Shown: positions 54,490 through 64,000, numbered from the stretch's first letter. The stretch is DNA of 64,000 nucleotides from Mycobacterium kiyosense (GCA_021654635.1 AP025179.1:248001-312000); one strand, 5' to 3'. A program made the numbers and translations. Notes: generated by a model not told the origin, from the sequence alone.

Positions 54490-55381
54490 ATGAACCTGGT
54501 TTTGCAGGCAGTTGACCGGGGTGTCGACAGATTGGCCAACCCGGCGCGGATTTCGGATCCCGACCGGCTGCGCGCAGTCGTCTCCGGCAAGACCGCCCTG
54601 GTCACCGGCGCCTCGTACGGCATCGGCGAAGCGACCGCGCGCAAGCTGGCGGCGGCCGGAGCGACCGTGCTGGTGGTGGCCCGCTCGGCTGAGCGCCTCG
54701 ACGACGTGGCCGCCTCGATCACCGCCGGCGGAGGACAGGCCGTCGTCTATCCCACCGATCTGAGCGACGAGGACGCCGTCGCGCAGCTGGCCAAACAGAT
54801 CAACGAGAACCACGGGCCGCTGGACGTCGTGGTGAGCAATGCCGGCAAGTCGCTGCGCCGCTCCCTGCACGAGCAGTACGACCGGCCGCACGACTTCCAG
54901 CGCACCATCGGGGTGAATTACCTGGGGCCGGTGTGGTTGCTGCTGGGCATCCTGCCGTTGATGCGCGAGGCGGGCCGCGGGCAGATCGTGAACGTGTCGA
55001 GTGTCGGCGTGCGCGTGGCTCCCGGGCCGCAGTGGGGGGCCTACCAGGCCTCCCAAGGGCGCATTCGATCGCTGGCTGCGTAGCGTCGCGCCGGAACTGC
55101 AACTTGACGGCATCGACGTGTCCACCATCTACTTCGCGCTGGTCCGCACCCGGATGATCGAACCCACTCCGCTGCTGAGCCGGTTTCCGGGGCTGACGCC
55201 GGACCAGGCCGCCGACGCGGTCGCCCAGGCGATCATCGAGCGGCCCCGCACCAACGAACCGCCTTGGGTCTGGCCGGCCGAACTGGCCTCGGTGCTGCTG
55301 GCCGGACCGGCCGAACGGGCCGCCCGGATCTGGTACCGCCGGTTCTTCTCCGCAGCCGAGAGCAAGCAGGACCGGTCATGA
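54490..55381 (+). pseudogene. SDR-family oxidoreductase, one frameshift near the active site
   Basis: From ATG 54490 (MNLVLQAVDRGVDRLANPAR) an SDR with the NAD loop KTALVTGASYGIGEATARKL, VSNAGKSLRRSL and VNVSSVGVRVAPGPQWGAYQ. At 55052-55054 one extra C shifts the frame: the sequence should read GAYQASKGAFDRWLRSVAPE (YxxxK), but as given reads GAYQASQGRIRSLAA and stops at 55083. The second frame continues through GIDVSTIYFALVRTRMIEPT and PDQAADAVAQAIIERPRTNE to TGA 55381, overlapping the fadD start (ATGA). Otherwise the gene looks normal. Pairing with fadD suggests fatty-acyl metabolism. Confidence 0.85.
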
Positions 55382-56943
55382 CCGACAGCGTCGTGGCCAC
55401 GGCGATCCGCGCGGTGATGTCTTCGGGACTGCTCGGTCCGCCCGGGCCCGCAGCGGCGCTGCGCGTGCTCCGCGAGGCAGCGCGGGGCGGCACCAACCTG
55501 TACACCTTGCTCGCAGTCGCAGCGGCCCGATGGCCGGACCGGACGGCGATCATCGACGACGACGGTGTGCTGAGTTACTCTGAGCTGCAAGAGATTACCG
55601 AATCGCTCGCCCGCACGCTGCTCGAAGCCGGGGTGAGGGCGGGCAAGCCCGTGGGAATCATGTGCCGCAACGGCCGCAACTTCGTCGCGGCGGTCTTCGC
55701 CACCGGCCTGATAGGCGCCGACATCGTATTGGTCAACACCGAGTTCCGCGCCGACGCCCTGGCGGGCGCGCTGGCCGGCCACCAGATCCAGACGATGTTC
55801 TGCGACAACGAGTTTCTCGACCAGATCCACCACGCCTCGGATGCGATCACTGCGATCGACCCGTTGCAGGCTAAACCATGCCCCGGGTCGCGCCCCCAGG
55901 TGGCGCGTTCGGGCCGCATCGTCCTGTTGACGTCGGGCACCACCGGGGTGCCTAAAGGGGTGCCACGAACGCCGAAGGTCAGCTCGGGTCTGGGCGTCGG
56001 CGTCACCATTCTCGAACGCACCGGTCTGCACGTCGGCACCCGAATGGCCATGGCGACACCGATGTTTCACGGTCTGGGATTCGGGATGCTGACGCTGACC
56101 GTCAGCCTGGGCGGCACCATCCTGACCCACCGGCGCTTCGACGCCGAAGCCACCCTCGCGCAGGCCTCGCTGCACCGCGCCGACTCGATGAGCGCGGTGC
56201 CGATCATGCTGGCGCGGATTCTCGATCTACCGCAACGGGTGCGGGCACGAAACCCGTTGTCCTGCTTGCGGGTGGTCGTTTCCAGCGGTGACCGCCTCGA
56301 GCCCGGCCTGGCGCGGCGGTTCATGGACGCCTACGGCGACGTGGTCTACAACCTGTACGGATCGACCGAGGTGGGTATCGGGTCCCTGGCGACGCCGGCG
56401 GAGTTGCGGCGGTTCCCCGAAACGGTGGGCCGGCCCGTCGCGGGTTGCCCGGTGCGCATCTTCAGCCGCGCCGGCAGACCCGTCGGGCCGCGTGTCACCG
56501 GACGCATATTCGTTGGCGGGGAACTGAATTCGGAAGGCTATTCCGGCGGCGGCACCGAACGCAAAGCCGTCATCGACGGAATGACCAGCACCGGCGACAT
56601 GGGGTACCTCGACGAAATAGGCCGGCTGTACATCGTCGGACGCGAGGACGACATGGTCGTCTCGGGCGGGGAGAACGTCTATCCCCGCGCGCTGGAGAAC
56701 GCGCTGGCCGGGCATCCCGACATCGCCGAGAACGCCGTCGTCGGCGTGCCCGACGAGCAGTTCGGCAAACGGTTGGTCGCCTTCGTCGTGCCGCGCTCGG
56801 GCAGCGACGTCGACGCTGCGGGGCTACGAGAGTTCTTGAAGGGCAAGGTTTCCCGTTTCGAGCAGCCCCGGGACATCAACATCGTGAGCAGTATCCCGCG
56901 CAATCCCGCCGGCAAGGTGATCCGCCGGGAACTGTCCGGCTAG
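55378..56943 (+). CDS. FadD-type acyl-CoA/acyl-AMP ligase
   Basis: A 521-residue adenylate-forming enzyme with the complete ANL motifs: LLTSGTTGVPKGVPRT (P-loop), NLYGSTEVGIGS (A5), TSTGDMGYLDEIGRLYIVGR (A7-A8), FKKGxx-type ending in PRNPAGKVIRRELSG with the catalytic Lys near residue 514. ATG 55378 overlaps the SDR stop (ATGA), so they are translationally coupled. It would activate a fatty or other carboxylic acid as the acyl-AMP and then CoA ester. Downstream is the convergent ctpI, with a 1-bp gap. Confidence 0.93.
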   Translation: MTDSVVATAIRAVMSSGLLGPPGPAAALRVLREAARGGTNLYTLLAVAAARWPDRTAIIDDDGVLSYSELQEITESLARTLLEAGVRAGKPVGIMCRNGRNFVAAVFATGLIGADIVLVNTEFRADALAGALAGHQIQTMFCDNEFLDQIHHASDAITAIDPLQAKPCPGSRPQVARSGRIVLLTSGTTGVPKGVPRTPKVSSGLGVGVTILERTGLHVGTRMAMATPMFHGLGFGMLTLTVSLGGTILTHRRFDAEATLAQASLHRADSMSAVPIMLARILDLPQRVRARNPLSCLRVVVSSGDRLEPGLARRFMDAYGDVVYNLYGSTEVGIGSLATPAELRRFPETVGRPVAGCPVRIFSRAGRPVGPRVTGRIFVGGELNSEGYSGGGTERKAVIDGMTSTGDMGYLDEIGRLYIVGREDDMVVSGGENVYPRALENALAGHPDIAENAVVGVPDEQFGKRLVAFVVPRSGSDVDAAGLREFLKGKVSRFEQPRDINIVSSIPRNPAGKVIRRELSG

Positions 56944-56944
56944 G

Positions 56945-59900
56945 TCAGTCCGACTCCAATTCCTGCCGCTTCTCGGACTCCAACGCCGGTGTCATCGCGC
57001 CGACCGTCTTGGACAACCATTGCGGTGCCAGCACGGAGACCACCGCAGTTCCCGCGGTGGCGCCGATCACGCCCGTCCAGGCAACCGGGCCCAGCGGAGT
57101 GCAGCCGAAGAACTGGCTGAGCACCGGCGTCTGGATGATGCCGACCAAGACCCCCGCACTGCCCAACGCGGTCGCCACCACCAGCGGACTGTGTCGGCGA
57201 GTCAGCAGCGTCTGCGCCAGCTGCGTGGTCACCAGAGCAGTCAAACCCATTGTCGAGGTACGCCTTTCGGTACCAGGAGTCCAACGCCCGATAGCCCAGG
57301 CGGTTGTTGCGCCCGCCGCGGTGACCACGCCGCGGTTGACGATCTGACGCATCAGGGCGTCGCCGAGCGACGGCTTGGGCTGCGTCAGCAACTCACGCTG
57401 ACGGCTGCGGCGAGCCTCCTCGACCTCCTCTTCGGTGAGGCTCTCGTCCTCTTCGGGGTCCTCGTACTGCGAGGTCACCGCGACCGCGAGGGCGGGGAAC
57501 ATGTCGGTGAGCAGGTTCACCAACAGCAGCTGACGGGTGCCCACCGGCGCCCGGCCCTGGCCGAACGCCGTCCCGATGATGGTGAACAGGACCTCGCCGA
57601 CGTTGCCGCCGACCAGGATGGTGACGGCGTCGCGCACCCCCGCCCACATGCTGCGACCCTCGACCAGCGCGTCGAGCAGCACGCTCAGATCGTCGTCGGT
57701 CAACACGATGTCCGCGGCGCCGCGGGCGGCCGACGAGCCGCGGCCGCTGACCCCGATGCCCACGTCGGCCATCCGGATTGCGGCGGCGTCGTTGGCGCCG
57801 TCGCCGACCATCGCGGTGACGCGGCCGGAGCGCTGCAGGGCCGCGACGATCTGCACCTTCTGTTCCGGGCTGACGCGCGCGAACACCTGGACGTCGTCGG
57901 CCAGCTTGGCGTGCCCCTCGGCGTCGATGTTGGCGAGCTCCGCGCCGGTCACCACCCGCGCGTCGGCGGGCAGGCCGAGCTGGTTGGCGATCGCCCGGGC
58001 GGTGACCGGATGGTCGCCGGTGATCAGCACGACGTTGCGATCGGCGGCCACCAGCTCCTCGATCAGCGGGCGTGACGAATCCCGGGCGGTGTCAGCCAGG
58101 CCGACATAGCCGAGCAGTTCCAGGTCGTGGGCGGCGGCGTCGACGTCATCGGCATCGGTGGCCTCGTCGGACGTGTCGTGCATCCAGGTGCGTTGCGCGA
58201 CGGCGAGCACCCGCAACCCCTGCTCGGCGAGGTTCTGCACCAGCGCGTCGGCGTGCTGCCGGTCGGCCTCGGGATCGTCGAACCGGCAGCGCGGCAACAC
58301 CACCTCCGGCGCGCCCTTCAGCATCAACAGCGGCGCCTGGTCGGTGCCTGCCTGGGCGCCGATCGAGGCGGCGAAACCGCGGCTGGACTCGAACGGCACC
58401 TCGGCGAGGATGGTCCAGTCGGAATCACCGTGGCCGTTGAGCGAATTGGCCGCGTTGATGATCGCTTCGTCGGTGGCGTGGGCGTGTCCCTGCCCGTCCT
58501 GCGGCTGAGTGGATGCGCGCGCGGCGGCCTGCAGTAGCGCCAGGGACTGCGGATCGCCGGGCGTGGCGAACGGACCCTCGGGGTCGGCGTCCTTCGGCAC
58601 GGCGCGCACCACACGCAGCCGGTTCTCGGTGAGAGTGCCGGTCTTGTCGAAACAGATGGTGTCGACCCGGCCCAGCGCCTCGATGGTGCGCGGCGATCGC
58701 ACCAGCACGCCGCGGGCGGTCAGGCGTTGCGCGGCGGCCAGCTGAGACAGGGTCGCCACCAGCGGCAGCCCCTCCGGGACCGCGGCGACGGCGATCGCGA
58801 CGCCGTCGGCAACCGCCTGGCGCAGCGAGGAGCGGCGCAACAGCGCCAACCCGGTTACGGTGGCGCCGCCGGCCAGGGTCAGCGGCAGCACCTTGCTGGT
58901 CAGCTCGCGTAGCCGCGCCTGCACGCCGGCGGACGTCTCGACGTTGGCGACCGCCGAGATGGCGCGCTGCGCGGCGGTGCCGACGCCGGTGGCCACCACG
59001 ATCGCGCGCGCCCGCCCCGCGACGATGGTGCTGCCCTCGAACAACATGCTCGCGCGTTCGGGGTCGTTGACCGCGACGGAGTCCACCTGCTTGTCGACGG
59101 GCAGCGACTCGCCGGTGAGGAACGACTCGTCGACCTCGAGGTCTTCGGCGACCAGGATCCGGGCGTCGGCCGGCACCACCTCGGGTGCGGCCAGGTCGAT
59201 GACGTCGCCGGGGCGCAGCTTCTTGGCCGACACGGTGGCGGTGCGGGTGGCGCTGCGGGCGGCTTCCAGCCGGCGCCGCGTGGTGGCCATCGCCGGCACC
59301 ACTACCCGCCGCACCAGTTGGTCCTGCTCGGCGAACAATTCCGCGGCCGCGGCCTCGGCTCGCAGCCGCTGTACCCCGCCGGTCACCGCGTTGACCGCCA
59401 TGACGCCGGCCACCAGCAACGCGTCCACATTGCTGCCGACGATCGCCGATGCCGCCGCACCGACCGCCAGGATCGGGGTCAGCGGATCTGCCAGCTCGTG
59501 ACGGGTGGCCACCGCCAACCGTCCCAGCGCCTGGGCCGGGCCCCGCAGTGGGGCGACCACCGGCTCGTAGGACAGGTCGTCAAGGCGGCGCCGCCAGGTC
59601 GGGGTGCCGGGTTCGACCGCCAGCGGGCGCGCACCGCCGGCCAACCGGGAGTACACGATCTCGGGGTCCAGCGCGTGCCAGGCGGTCAACGGCTGCGGGG
59701 TCGGATCGGGCAGTCGCAGCACCCGGGCGGCCGACAGCGTGCCGGACAGCAGGGCCGTCGCCCCGGCCGCGTTGACCGGGTTGAGCCAGCGCCGGAAGGT
59801 CGCCGGGTTGGCCGATCGGTTGTCCTCGCCGGTGACCAGCAACAGTCCGGCCAGCGTGGTGCCGCCCTGGGCCAGGTGTACGGCGGACTCGGTGGCCGCG

Positions 59901-61798
59901 CGGGCTACCGGCAGCGCGGACAGGATGCGCACCGCCGCGGCCAGGTCGGTTCCGGTGATGATGTCGGCGGTCCACGGCGTCGCCGCCCGCGGATCGTCGA
60001 GTGCGACACCCACGTCGGCGATGGCCAGGGCGGCCAGCGTGTCGGTGGAGGCGAAGTCGCGGTGCAGCGCGGTGATCAGCAGTACCGGCCCGCGGTCCCC
60101 GCGCAGCTCGCGCACCACCTTCAGCAGCGGGGTGCCCGGCGGATGCGTGGACCCGACGCTGGCCGAGAGGTCCTCGGTGCCGGCCACATGGCGCAGCACT
60201 ACCCGGGCGCCGGTGCGGTGCGCGGTCTGCAGCAGCGGGATCGCGTAGGGGTCGACCTCCCACCCGACGTCCACGTGTCCGACCCGCTGGCCGTCGCAAA
60301 TCAGGTCGGCATGCTCCAAGCCCTGCGCCGGCGCGGCCGACGGACTCTGTGGCCGAAGCCATTTCAATCGTGCACCGGCAGCCGGCAGTTCGTCGGGATC
60401 GGGCTCGGGTGGTTCCTCCTCGTGCAGCAGGGCGTCGGCGACCTCGTAGACACGGTCGTCGTCCCAGCCGGGTTCCTCGCCCCACGCGCTCAGCACCGCA
60501 CGGTGGTCACCGCGCAGCGCGGCGCCGTCGATGACGACCACCTGCACCCGGTCCAGCCGGCGCAGCGCGCCGGGGTCCAGCACCAGCAGTCCGGCGTTGG
60601 CCAGGCCCCGGCCGAGCGTGGTGGCGAACGCCTGCCTGCCGAGGTGCGCAGCCTTCGGGACACCGGCCAGGATCGCTTCCGCAGCCTCGGCAGCGCCGCC
60701 GCCGGCGAACAGCGCGCCCGCCGCGGCGACCACCGAACCACTTGCCGCCTGGTTCACGTAATTCTCCAGGGGCCCGGCCATCGAGCCCTTCTCGGTGTCG
60801 ATCGCGGCGTCGATGGCCCCGTCGACGACTACGTGAGAGGCCTCACCCGCCGCCGTCGCCGCCCAGTTGTGCCGCGGCACCTGCTCGTCTCCGGCGGACG
60901 AGAGCACCGGGACCACCGGAGCCTGCGGCCGGTCGGGAGAAGCCAGCCCGGGTTCGCGTTCGCGCCAGCGCTGCCGGTGCGCGGCCGCCTCGGAAAGCTG
61001 CAGGGTGCGCTGCACGAGATCGATGAGTGGCGTGCCCACCGACTGGCTCAGCCCGTAGGCCAGGGCCGTGGAGCCGCTGAGTGCGAGGTCGGTGCCGACC
61101 CGGCCGAGCTTGGACTCGAGAACGGCCACCACCCGCGGTTGATAATTGATCAGCGCCGCCGCGGCCCGCGCGCTGCGCGGCGCCACCGGCAGCCGGGTGA
61201 ACCATCCGGTCACCGCCGCGCCCACGGCCACCGCGTCCATCGCGGCCACGGTCAGCGGCACCAGGATCGCCAGCGGGTTCGCGGGGTCCGCGAACGGCGC
61301 GGCCTGCGGCGCCGACACCGTCTCTGAGCCGGCGAGGTCCGCGGCCACCGCTGCCGCGGTATCGCGTACCTCCTCGAGCACCGCCCCGGTGTCGGCACCC
61401 TCGGCGACCTCGATGACCAGCCGACCCAGCGCGCCCTCGACATGCGCCTTCGCCACCCCGTCGATCCGGCGCACCGGCTCCTCCATCACCGCGGCGTATT
61501 CGTGCCAACGGGGAAACGGCAGCAGGGGATCGAGATCCAGATGGATACGGCGGCCGCTTTGCCAACGCACGGGCGGGGTGACCGGTTCGAGCGCGGCGTC
61601 GGAGGGACGCAGTCCGATCGCCCGCCCGGTGGTTTGGGCGACCGACTGCACCACCGGCCCTACCAGTTCGGTGACGGGGCTGGCCAGCGTCTGCACCGCA
61701 TCGACCGCGCCCGCTGCGCCGTTCATGCCGGCCTGCAATGCCTGAACCGCCCCACCGGTGAGGGAGCCGACGATGTCGGCCACACCCGGGATCTTCAT
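56945..61798 (-). CDS. ctpI: CtpI giant P-type ATPase
   Basis: A 1617-residue P-type ATPase with a long N-terminal region (about 650 residues) before the pump core. The core contains DKTGTLTENRL near 1049, the actuator ESFLTGESLPVDKQ, PEGLPLVATLSQLAAAQRL in helix 4 (as in Ca- and Mg-type pumps, no CPC), and GDGANDAAAIRMADVGIGVSG. The N-terminal part has HMA-like relics (RLVIEVAEGADTGAVLEEVRD) and several helices. M. tuberculosis CtpI (Rv0107c) has 1632 residues in the same position between Rv0106 and Rv0108c. The ion is not known. The end of the second cytoplasmic loop is acidic (EDPEEDESLTEEEVEEA). Confidence 0.93.
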   Translation of the reverse strand: MKIPGVADIVGSLTGGAVQALQAGMNGAAGAVDAVQTLASPVTELVGPVVQSVAQTTGRAIGLRPSDAALEPVTPPVRWQSGRRIHLDLDPLLPFPRWHEYAAVMEEPVRRIDGVAKAHVEGALGRLVIEVAEGADTGAVLEEVRDTAAAVAADLAGSETVSAPQAAPFADPANPLAILVPLTVAAMDAVAVGAAVTGWFTRLPVAPRSARAAAALINYQPRVVAVLESKLGRVGTDLALSGSTALAYGLSQSVGTPLIDLVQRTLQLSEAAAHRQRWREREPGLASPDRPQAPVVPVLSSAGDEQVPRHNWAATAAGEASHVVVDGAIDAAIDTEKGSMAGPLENYVNQAASGSVVAAAGALFAGGGAAEAAEAILAGVPKAAHLGRQAFATTLGRGLANAGLLVLDPGALRRLDRVQVVVIDGAALRGDHRAVLSAWGEEPGWDDDRVYEVADALLHEEEPPEPDPDELPAAGARLKWLRPQSPSAAPAQGLEHADLICDGQRVGHVDVGWEVDPYAIPLLQTAHRTGARVVLRHVAGTEDLSASVGSTHPPGTPLLKVVRELRGDRGPVLLITALHRDFASTDTLAALAIADVGVALDDPRAATPWTADIITGTDLAAAVRILSALPVARAATESAVHLAQGGTTLAGLLLVTGEDNRSANPATFRRWLNPVNAAGATALLSGTLSAARVLRLPDPTPQPLTAWHALDPEIVYSRLAGGARPLAVEPGTPTWRRRLDDLSYEPVVAPLRGPAQALGRLAVATRHELADPLTPILAVGAAASAIVGSNVDALLVAGVMAVNAVTGGVQRLRAEAAAAELFAEQDQLVRRVVVPAMATTRRRLEAARSATRTATVSAKKLRPGDVIDLAAPEVVPADARILVAEDLEVDESFLTGESLPVDKQVDSVAVNDPERASMLFEGSTIVAGRARAIVVATGVGTAAQRAISAVANVETSAGVQARLRELTSKVLPLTLAGGATVTGLALLRRSSLRQAVADGVAIAVAAVPEGLPLVATLSQLAAAQRLTARGVLVRSPRTIEALGRVDTICFDKTGTLTENRLRVVRAVPKDADPEGPFATPGDPQSLALLQAAARASTQPQDGQGHAHATDEAIINAANSLNGHGDSDWTILAEVPFESSRGFAASIGAQAGTDQAPLLMLKGAPEVVLPRCRFDDPEADRQHADALVQNLAEQGLRVLAVAQRTWMHDTSDEATDADDVDAAAHDLELLGYVGLADTARDSSRPLIEELVAADRNVVLITGDHPVTARAIANQLGLPADARVVTGAELANIDAEGHAKLADDVQVFARVSPEQKVQIVAALQRSGRVTAMVGDGANDAAAIRMADVGIGVSGRGSSAARGAADIVLTDDDLSVLLDALVEGRSMWAGVRDAVTILVGGNVGEVLFTIIGTAFGQGRAPVGTRQLLLVNLLTDMFPALAVAVTSQYEDPEEDESLTEEEVEEARRSRQRELLTQPKPSLGDALMRQIVNRGVVTAAGATTAWAIGRWTPGTERRTSTMGLTALVTTQLAQTLLTRRHSPLVVATALGSAGVLVGIIQTPVLSQFFGCTPLGPVAWTGVIGATAGTAVVSVLAPQWLSKTVGAMTPALESEKRQELESD

Positions 61799-62129
61799 CC
61801 ATCACCCTTCGATTAGGTCTACCGCGCCATCCTTCCGGCGCCGCGCGAAGCTGTCCACACGGCCGGTCCACCGGTGTATTACCGGTCGGGTGGCAATCCG
61901 AACGTGGGGAACAGCGTCGGTTCCAGAAATACGGTCATCGTGGCCACCCCGGCAACGCCGCCCGTGGCGTGACAGGTGTGGACCTGGATGGAATGGGCTT
62001 TCAACATGTTATCTGCGTTGCGTCGGTACTCAGCGACAGCCGGTTGGCCGACGGTTCCGCCTGCGCCGTGAATCCTGCTGCAGTGGCATGTCTGAACACA
62101 TACCTGCGGCGGGCGACCCAGCAGCGCAC

Positions 62130-62520
62130 CGATGAATTTGGACGGCGAGCCGCATCGATATTGGTGACCAAGTCGTTCGCGTCGCGGGCGCCGCAGCCCG
62201 ACATTGCGCGTCTCAAGCAGCGGATGGGCCGGACGATGCCCTGGTACACCATCACCGACGGGTTCGACGCCGACTTCGGTGTGCACGAATGCACGGCACC
62301 ATTTCGTTCATTCACGACGGGCCACGTGTGTTCCGTATTTACTTCGTGAACAATCGGGGCGACGAGGTGTTGGGCAACACCTGGAGCATCCCGGACATGA
62401 CCGCGCTCGGGCGCCAAGGAGGACTGGAAAGGCTCCCCGCAGCGTTACCAGCAGAGCAAACCGTACGAGTGGTGGGCCTGGCACGACTGGTATGCGAGCA
62501 CGTCCCGTTGCGCTGGTTCG
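62130..62520 (+). pseudogene. DUF899-family remnant in several frames
   Basis: Within about 390 bp three frames carry a DUF899 protein: SRAPQPDIARLKQRMGRTMP and WYTITDGFDADFGV (to about 62290), then FIHDGPRVFRIYFVNNRGDE and LGNTWSIPDMTALGRQ (to about 62415), then EDWKGSPQRYQQSKPYEWWA with WHDWYAS. DUF899 proteins are thioredoxin-fold proteins. The N-terminal region is missing and there are at least two frame changes, so this is a dead gene. The preceding stretch 61800-62130 shows no gene I can support. Confidence 0.7.
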
Positions 62521-62605
62521 GTGACGCCGACCCGAACGGACCGAATGACCAACGCCCGCCGCGCAATTGAGGCTCGTGGTTGCCGGACCGGGCTATTCGA
62601 AATCC

Positions 62606-62806
62606 CTACAGGTGTGTGTGGTCTGCCCGGCCGACGTGGTAGCCGGCGGGGAAGGACTTCTCGATGACCTGGAGTTGGTGATCCACTCTGGATTCCAGCT
62701 CGAGGACCACGCAGCCGTCACCGACCGTCTTCGACTCGAGAACTATGTACCGCTGGCCCCCGTCGGTGATGGGATCGCCCGAATGCAAATTTTCGACGGG
62801 CACCAA
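62606..62806 (-). CDS. Small conserved protein, Rv0108c-like
   Basis: A 66-residue protein read from a TTG/GTG at 62806/62803: VPVENLHSGDPITDGGQRYI, then VLESKTVGDGCVVLELESRV and SFPAGYHVGRADHTHL. The hydrophobic/polar pattern and the length (M. tuberculosis Rv0108c is a similar small protein at the same place beside ctpI) support real coding. The overlapping plus-strand frame is less convincing. Function unknown. The start is uncertain because no clear ribosome binding site precedes it. Confidence 0.6.
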   Translation of the reverse strand: MVPVENLHSGDPITDGGQRYIVLESKTVGDGCVVLELESRVDHQLQVIEKSFPAGYHVGRADHTHL

Positions 62807-63001
62807 TTCGGGGGGTTCCGTGTGAGTCCACCTTTGTCACAGTAGGTGAACCGGGCTGGCGAGGGAATAGCCACGCGAGCGGGTCGCCGCGGGTAAGAGA
62901 GCGCGGGGTACAGCTACCGGAGCATCCGGCGAAACGTGCCCGGCGTCGGCCGTCCGCACCCATTCGCGCGGGCGCGGTGGATGGCGGCAAGAATGGGTGC
63001 G

Positions 63002-63874
63002 ATGAGTGGCGCAATCCCACCGCAGCTGCCCGCCGATGCACCAACGTGTTACCGGCACCCGGACCGCCAGACGTACCTCCGGTGCACCCGCTGTGATCGT
63101 CCGATCTGCGGCGATTGCATGCGCAGCGCCGCGGTGGGTCACCAGTGCGTGGACTGCGTGCAGCAGGGCGCGGCCACCGTCCGGGATCCGCGAACCCGCT
63201 TCGGTGGCCGGGACCGGGCCGGCGCGCCGGTGGTCACCTATGTGCTGATCGCACTCAACGTGCTGGCGTTCATGGCCGAGTCCGCGTCGATAGAGGTACA
63301 GCGCCAACTGAGCCTCTGGCCGCCGGGCGTCGCGGTCTACGGGCAGCTGTACCGCCTGGTGACGTCGGCGTTCATGCATTACGGCCCGGCGCATCTGCTG
63401 CTCAATATGTGGGCGCTGTACGTCGTGGGGCCGCCGCTGGAGATGTGGCTGGGCCGGCTGCGGTTCAGCGCACTGTATGCGCTGAGCGGGCTGGGCGGCT
63501 CGGTGCTGGTCTATCTGATCTCGCCGCTGAACTCCGCGACCGCGGGGGCGTCGGGCGCATTGTTCGGCCTGTTCGCGGCAACGTTCGTGGTCGCCAAGCG
63601 GCTCACTCTGGACGTCCGCTGGGTGGTCGCCGTCATCGTCATCAACCTCGCCTTCACTTTCGTCGTACCGCTGATCAGCTCGCAGCAGATCAGCTGGCAG
63701 GGACACCTGGGCGGGTTGGTGACCGGCGGGTTGATCGCCGCCGCCTACGTGTACGCGCCGCGGCACCGACGAGACCTGATTCAGGCTTCAGTGACCGTCT
63801 TCGCCCTGGCGGTGTTCGCGGTCTTGATCTGGTGGCGCACCGGGGAACTGTTCACCCAACTCACGGGGGCATGA
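63002..63874 (+). CDS. Rhomboid-family intramembrane protease (Rv0110 orthologue)
   Basis: A 290-residue rhomboid from ATG 63002 (MSGAIPPQLPADAPTCYRHP). It has an N-terminal zinc-finger-like segment with CTRCDRPICGDC and CVDC, then six helices. Catalytic features: GASGALFGLFAATFV with the serine, and GHLGGLVTGGLIAA with the histidine; HYGPAHLLLNMWALYVVGPPLEMWLG is the conserved loop between. It corresponds to M. tuberculosis Rv0110. The protein cleaves membrane-embedded substrates, not identified here. Its stop overlaps the next gene by 4 bp (ATGA). Confidence 0.93.
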   Translation: MSGAIPPQLPADAPTCYRHPDRQTYLRCTRCDRPICGDCMRSAAVGHQCVDCVQQGAATVRDPRTRFGGRDRAGAPVVTYVLIALNVLAFMAESASIEVQRQLSLWPPGVAVYGQLYRLVTSAFMHYGPAHLLLNMWALYVVGPPLEMWLGRLRFSALYALSGLGGSVLVYLISPLNSATAGASGALFGLFAATFVVAKRLTLDVRWVVAVIVINLAFTFVVPLISSQQISWQGHLGGLVTGGLIAAAYVYAPRHRRDLIQASVTVFALAVFAVLIWWRTGELFTQLTGA

Positions 63875-64000
63875 CTGTGGGCTGGTGGACCGCCCACTTC
63901 GAGCGGACGCTGACCGAACAGGTGCCCGCCCCGCCCGACCAGGTCCGCGACTACTACGTCGATCTGGACAACATCCGGCTGGTACATCCGCTGATCGTGT
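63871..64000 (+). CDS. SRPBCC-like protein, N-terminal part (runs off the right edge)
   Basis: ATG 63871 overlaps the rhomboid stop and opens MTVGWWTAHFERTLTEQVPA then PPDQVRDYYVDLDNIRLVHP, consistent with a polyketide-cyclase/dehydrase SRPBCC start (HFERTLTxxVPAPPDQVRDYYVDLDNI). Only 43 residues are in the window. Coupled translation with the protease suggests an operon. Confidence 0.7.
   Translation, partial: MTVGWWTAHFERTLTEQVPAPPDQVRDYYVDLDNIRLVHPLIV

Noticed and set aside
59318..61327. Long plus-strand frame opposite ctpI
   Set aside because: Shadow of ctpI with no domain; Gln/Arg/Gly-rich.
61879..62286. Minus-strand frame ending MTVFLEPTLFPTFGLPPDR
   Set aside because: The tail looks protein-like, but the frame overlaps the DUF899 remnant and has no start or family; not enough support.

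Overview
The window is high-GC mycobacterial chromosome, most likely from a slow-growing non-tuberculous species. The evidence is a PE_PGRS gene, an MmpS-MmpL pair, the lipoproteins LpqC and LprB, a cutinase, two Ctp-type P-ATPases, and a right end in the same order as the Mycobacterium tuberculosis Rv0102-Rv0110 neighbourhood. I see no tRNA, rRNA, transposase, integrase or CRISPR array.

Layout. 1-6.0 kb: end of a flavoprotein, LpqC, a MarR regulator with a clear palindromic operator, a membrane acyltransferase, and a sulfotransferase/DUF1214 pair. 6.2-8.1 kb: a frame-disrupted ArsB-type permease and a TetR regulator. 8.2-21.3 kb: an acyl-CoA catabolic block. It holds a fused FadE, two lipid-transfer-thiolase/DUF35 pairs (a retro-aldolase-type arrangement), an aldehyde dehydrogenase with a LacI regulator, an amidohydrolase, a tandem class III CoA-transferase and a PadR regulator. 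21.4-26.4 kb: an unknown four-repeat protein followed by cell-envelope genes (LprB, a Tat-exported polysaccharide deacetylase, a cutinase). 26.4-27.1 kb: decayed remnants. 27.1-32 kb: a PE_PGRS protein with an (NPT)n linker and a propeller-like C-terminus, then a sulfate/phosphate-type binding protein and a SulP transporter. 32-36.6 kb: SDRs, a methyltransferase, a zinc-type alcohol dehydrogenase, a SnoaL-like protein and IclR. 36.6-42.2 kb: DUF302, a Cys-only CsoR-family sensor, a DsbA-like protein, MmpS, MmpL and DUF2127, with two related GC-tract operators. 42.3-47.7 kb: a copper-handling group (Met-rich DUF5134 membrane protein, CtaG/CopD-type protein, HMA chaperone, CtpB). 47.8-52 kb: TetR, a DUF2236 oxygenase and a LuxE/LuxC-like pair. 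52-54.4 kb: a Zur-type module of cysteine-free ribosomal proteins (S18, S14, L33, L28) divergent from a CobW-like protein, with a truncated L31 gene. 54.5-61.8 kb: SDR, FadD and giant CtpI. 61.8-64 kb: a DUF899 remnant, an Rv0108c-like gene, a rhomboid protease, and the start of an SRPBCC gene.

At least ten single-base indels break otherwise good genes. Eight are extra bases and two are missing bases, and almost all lie in short G or C runs. Either the sequence carries homopolymer errors or this genome is decaying. Genes affected by these are given here as frame-disrupted loci with the suspected position.

The most attractive leads are the shared CsoR-like operator joining DUF302, DsbA-like and MmpS-MmpL genes; the DUF2236-LuxE-LuxC cluster under a TetR palindrome; the four-repeat WYLGE-motif protein; and the PE_PGRS-(NPT)22-propeller fusion.
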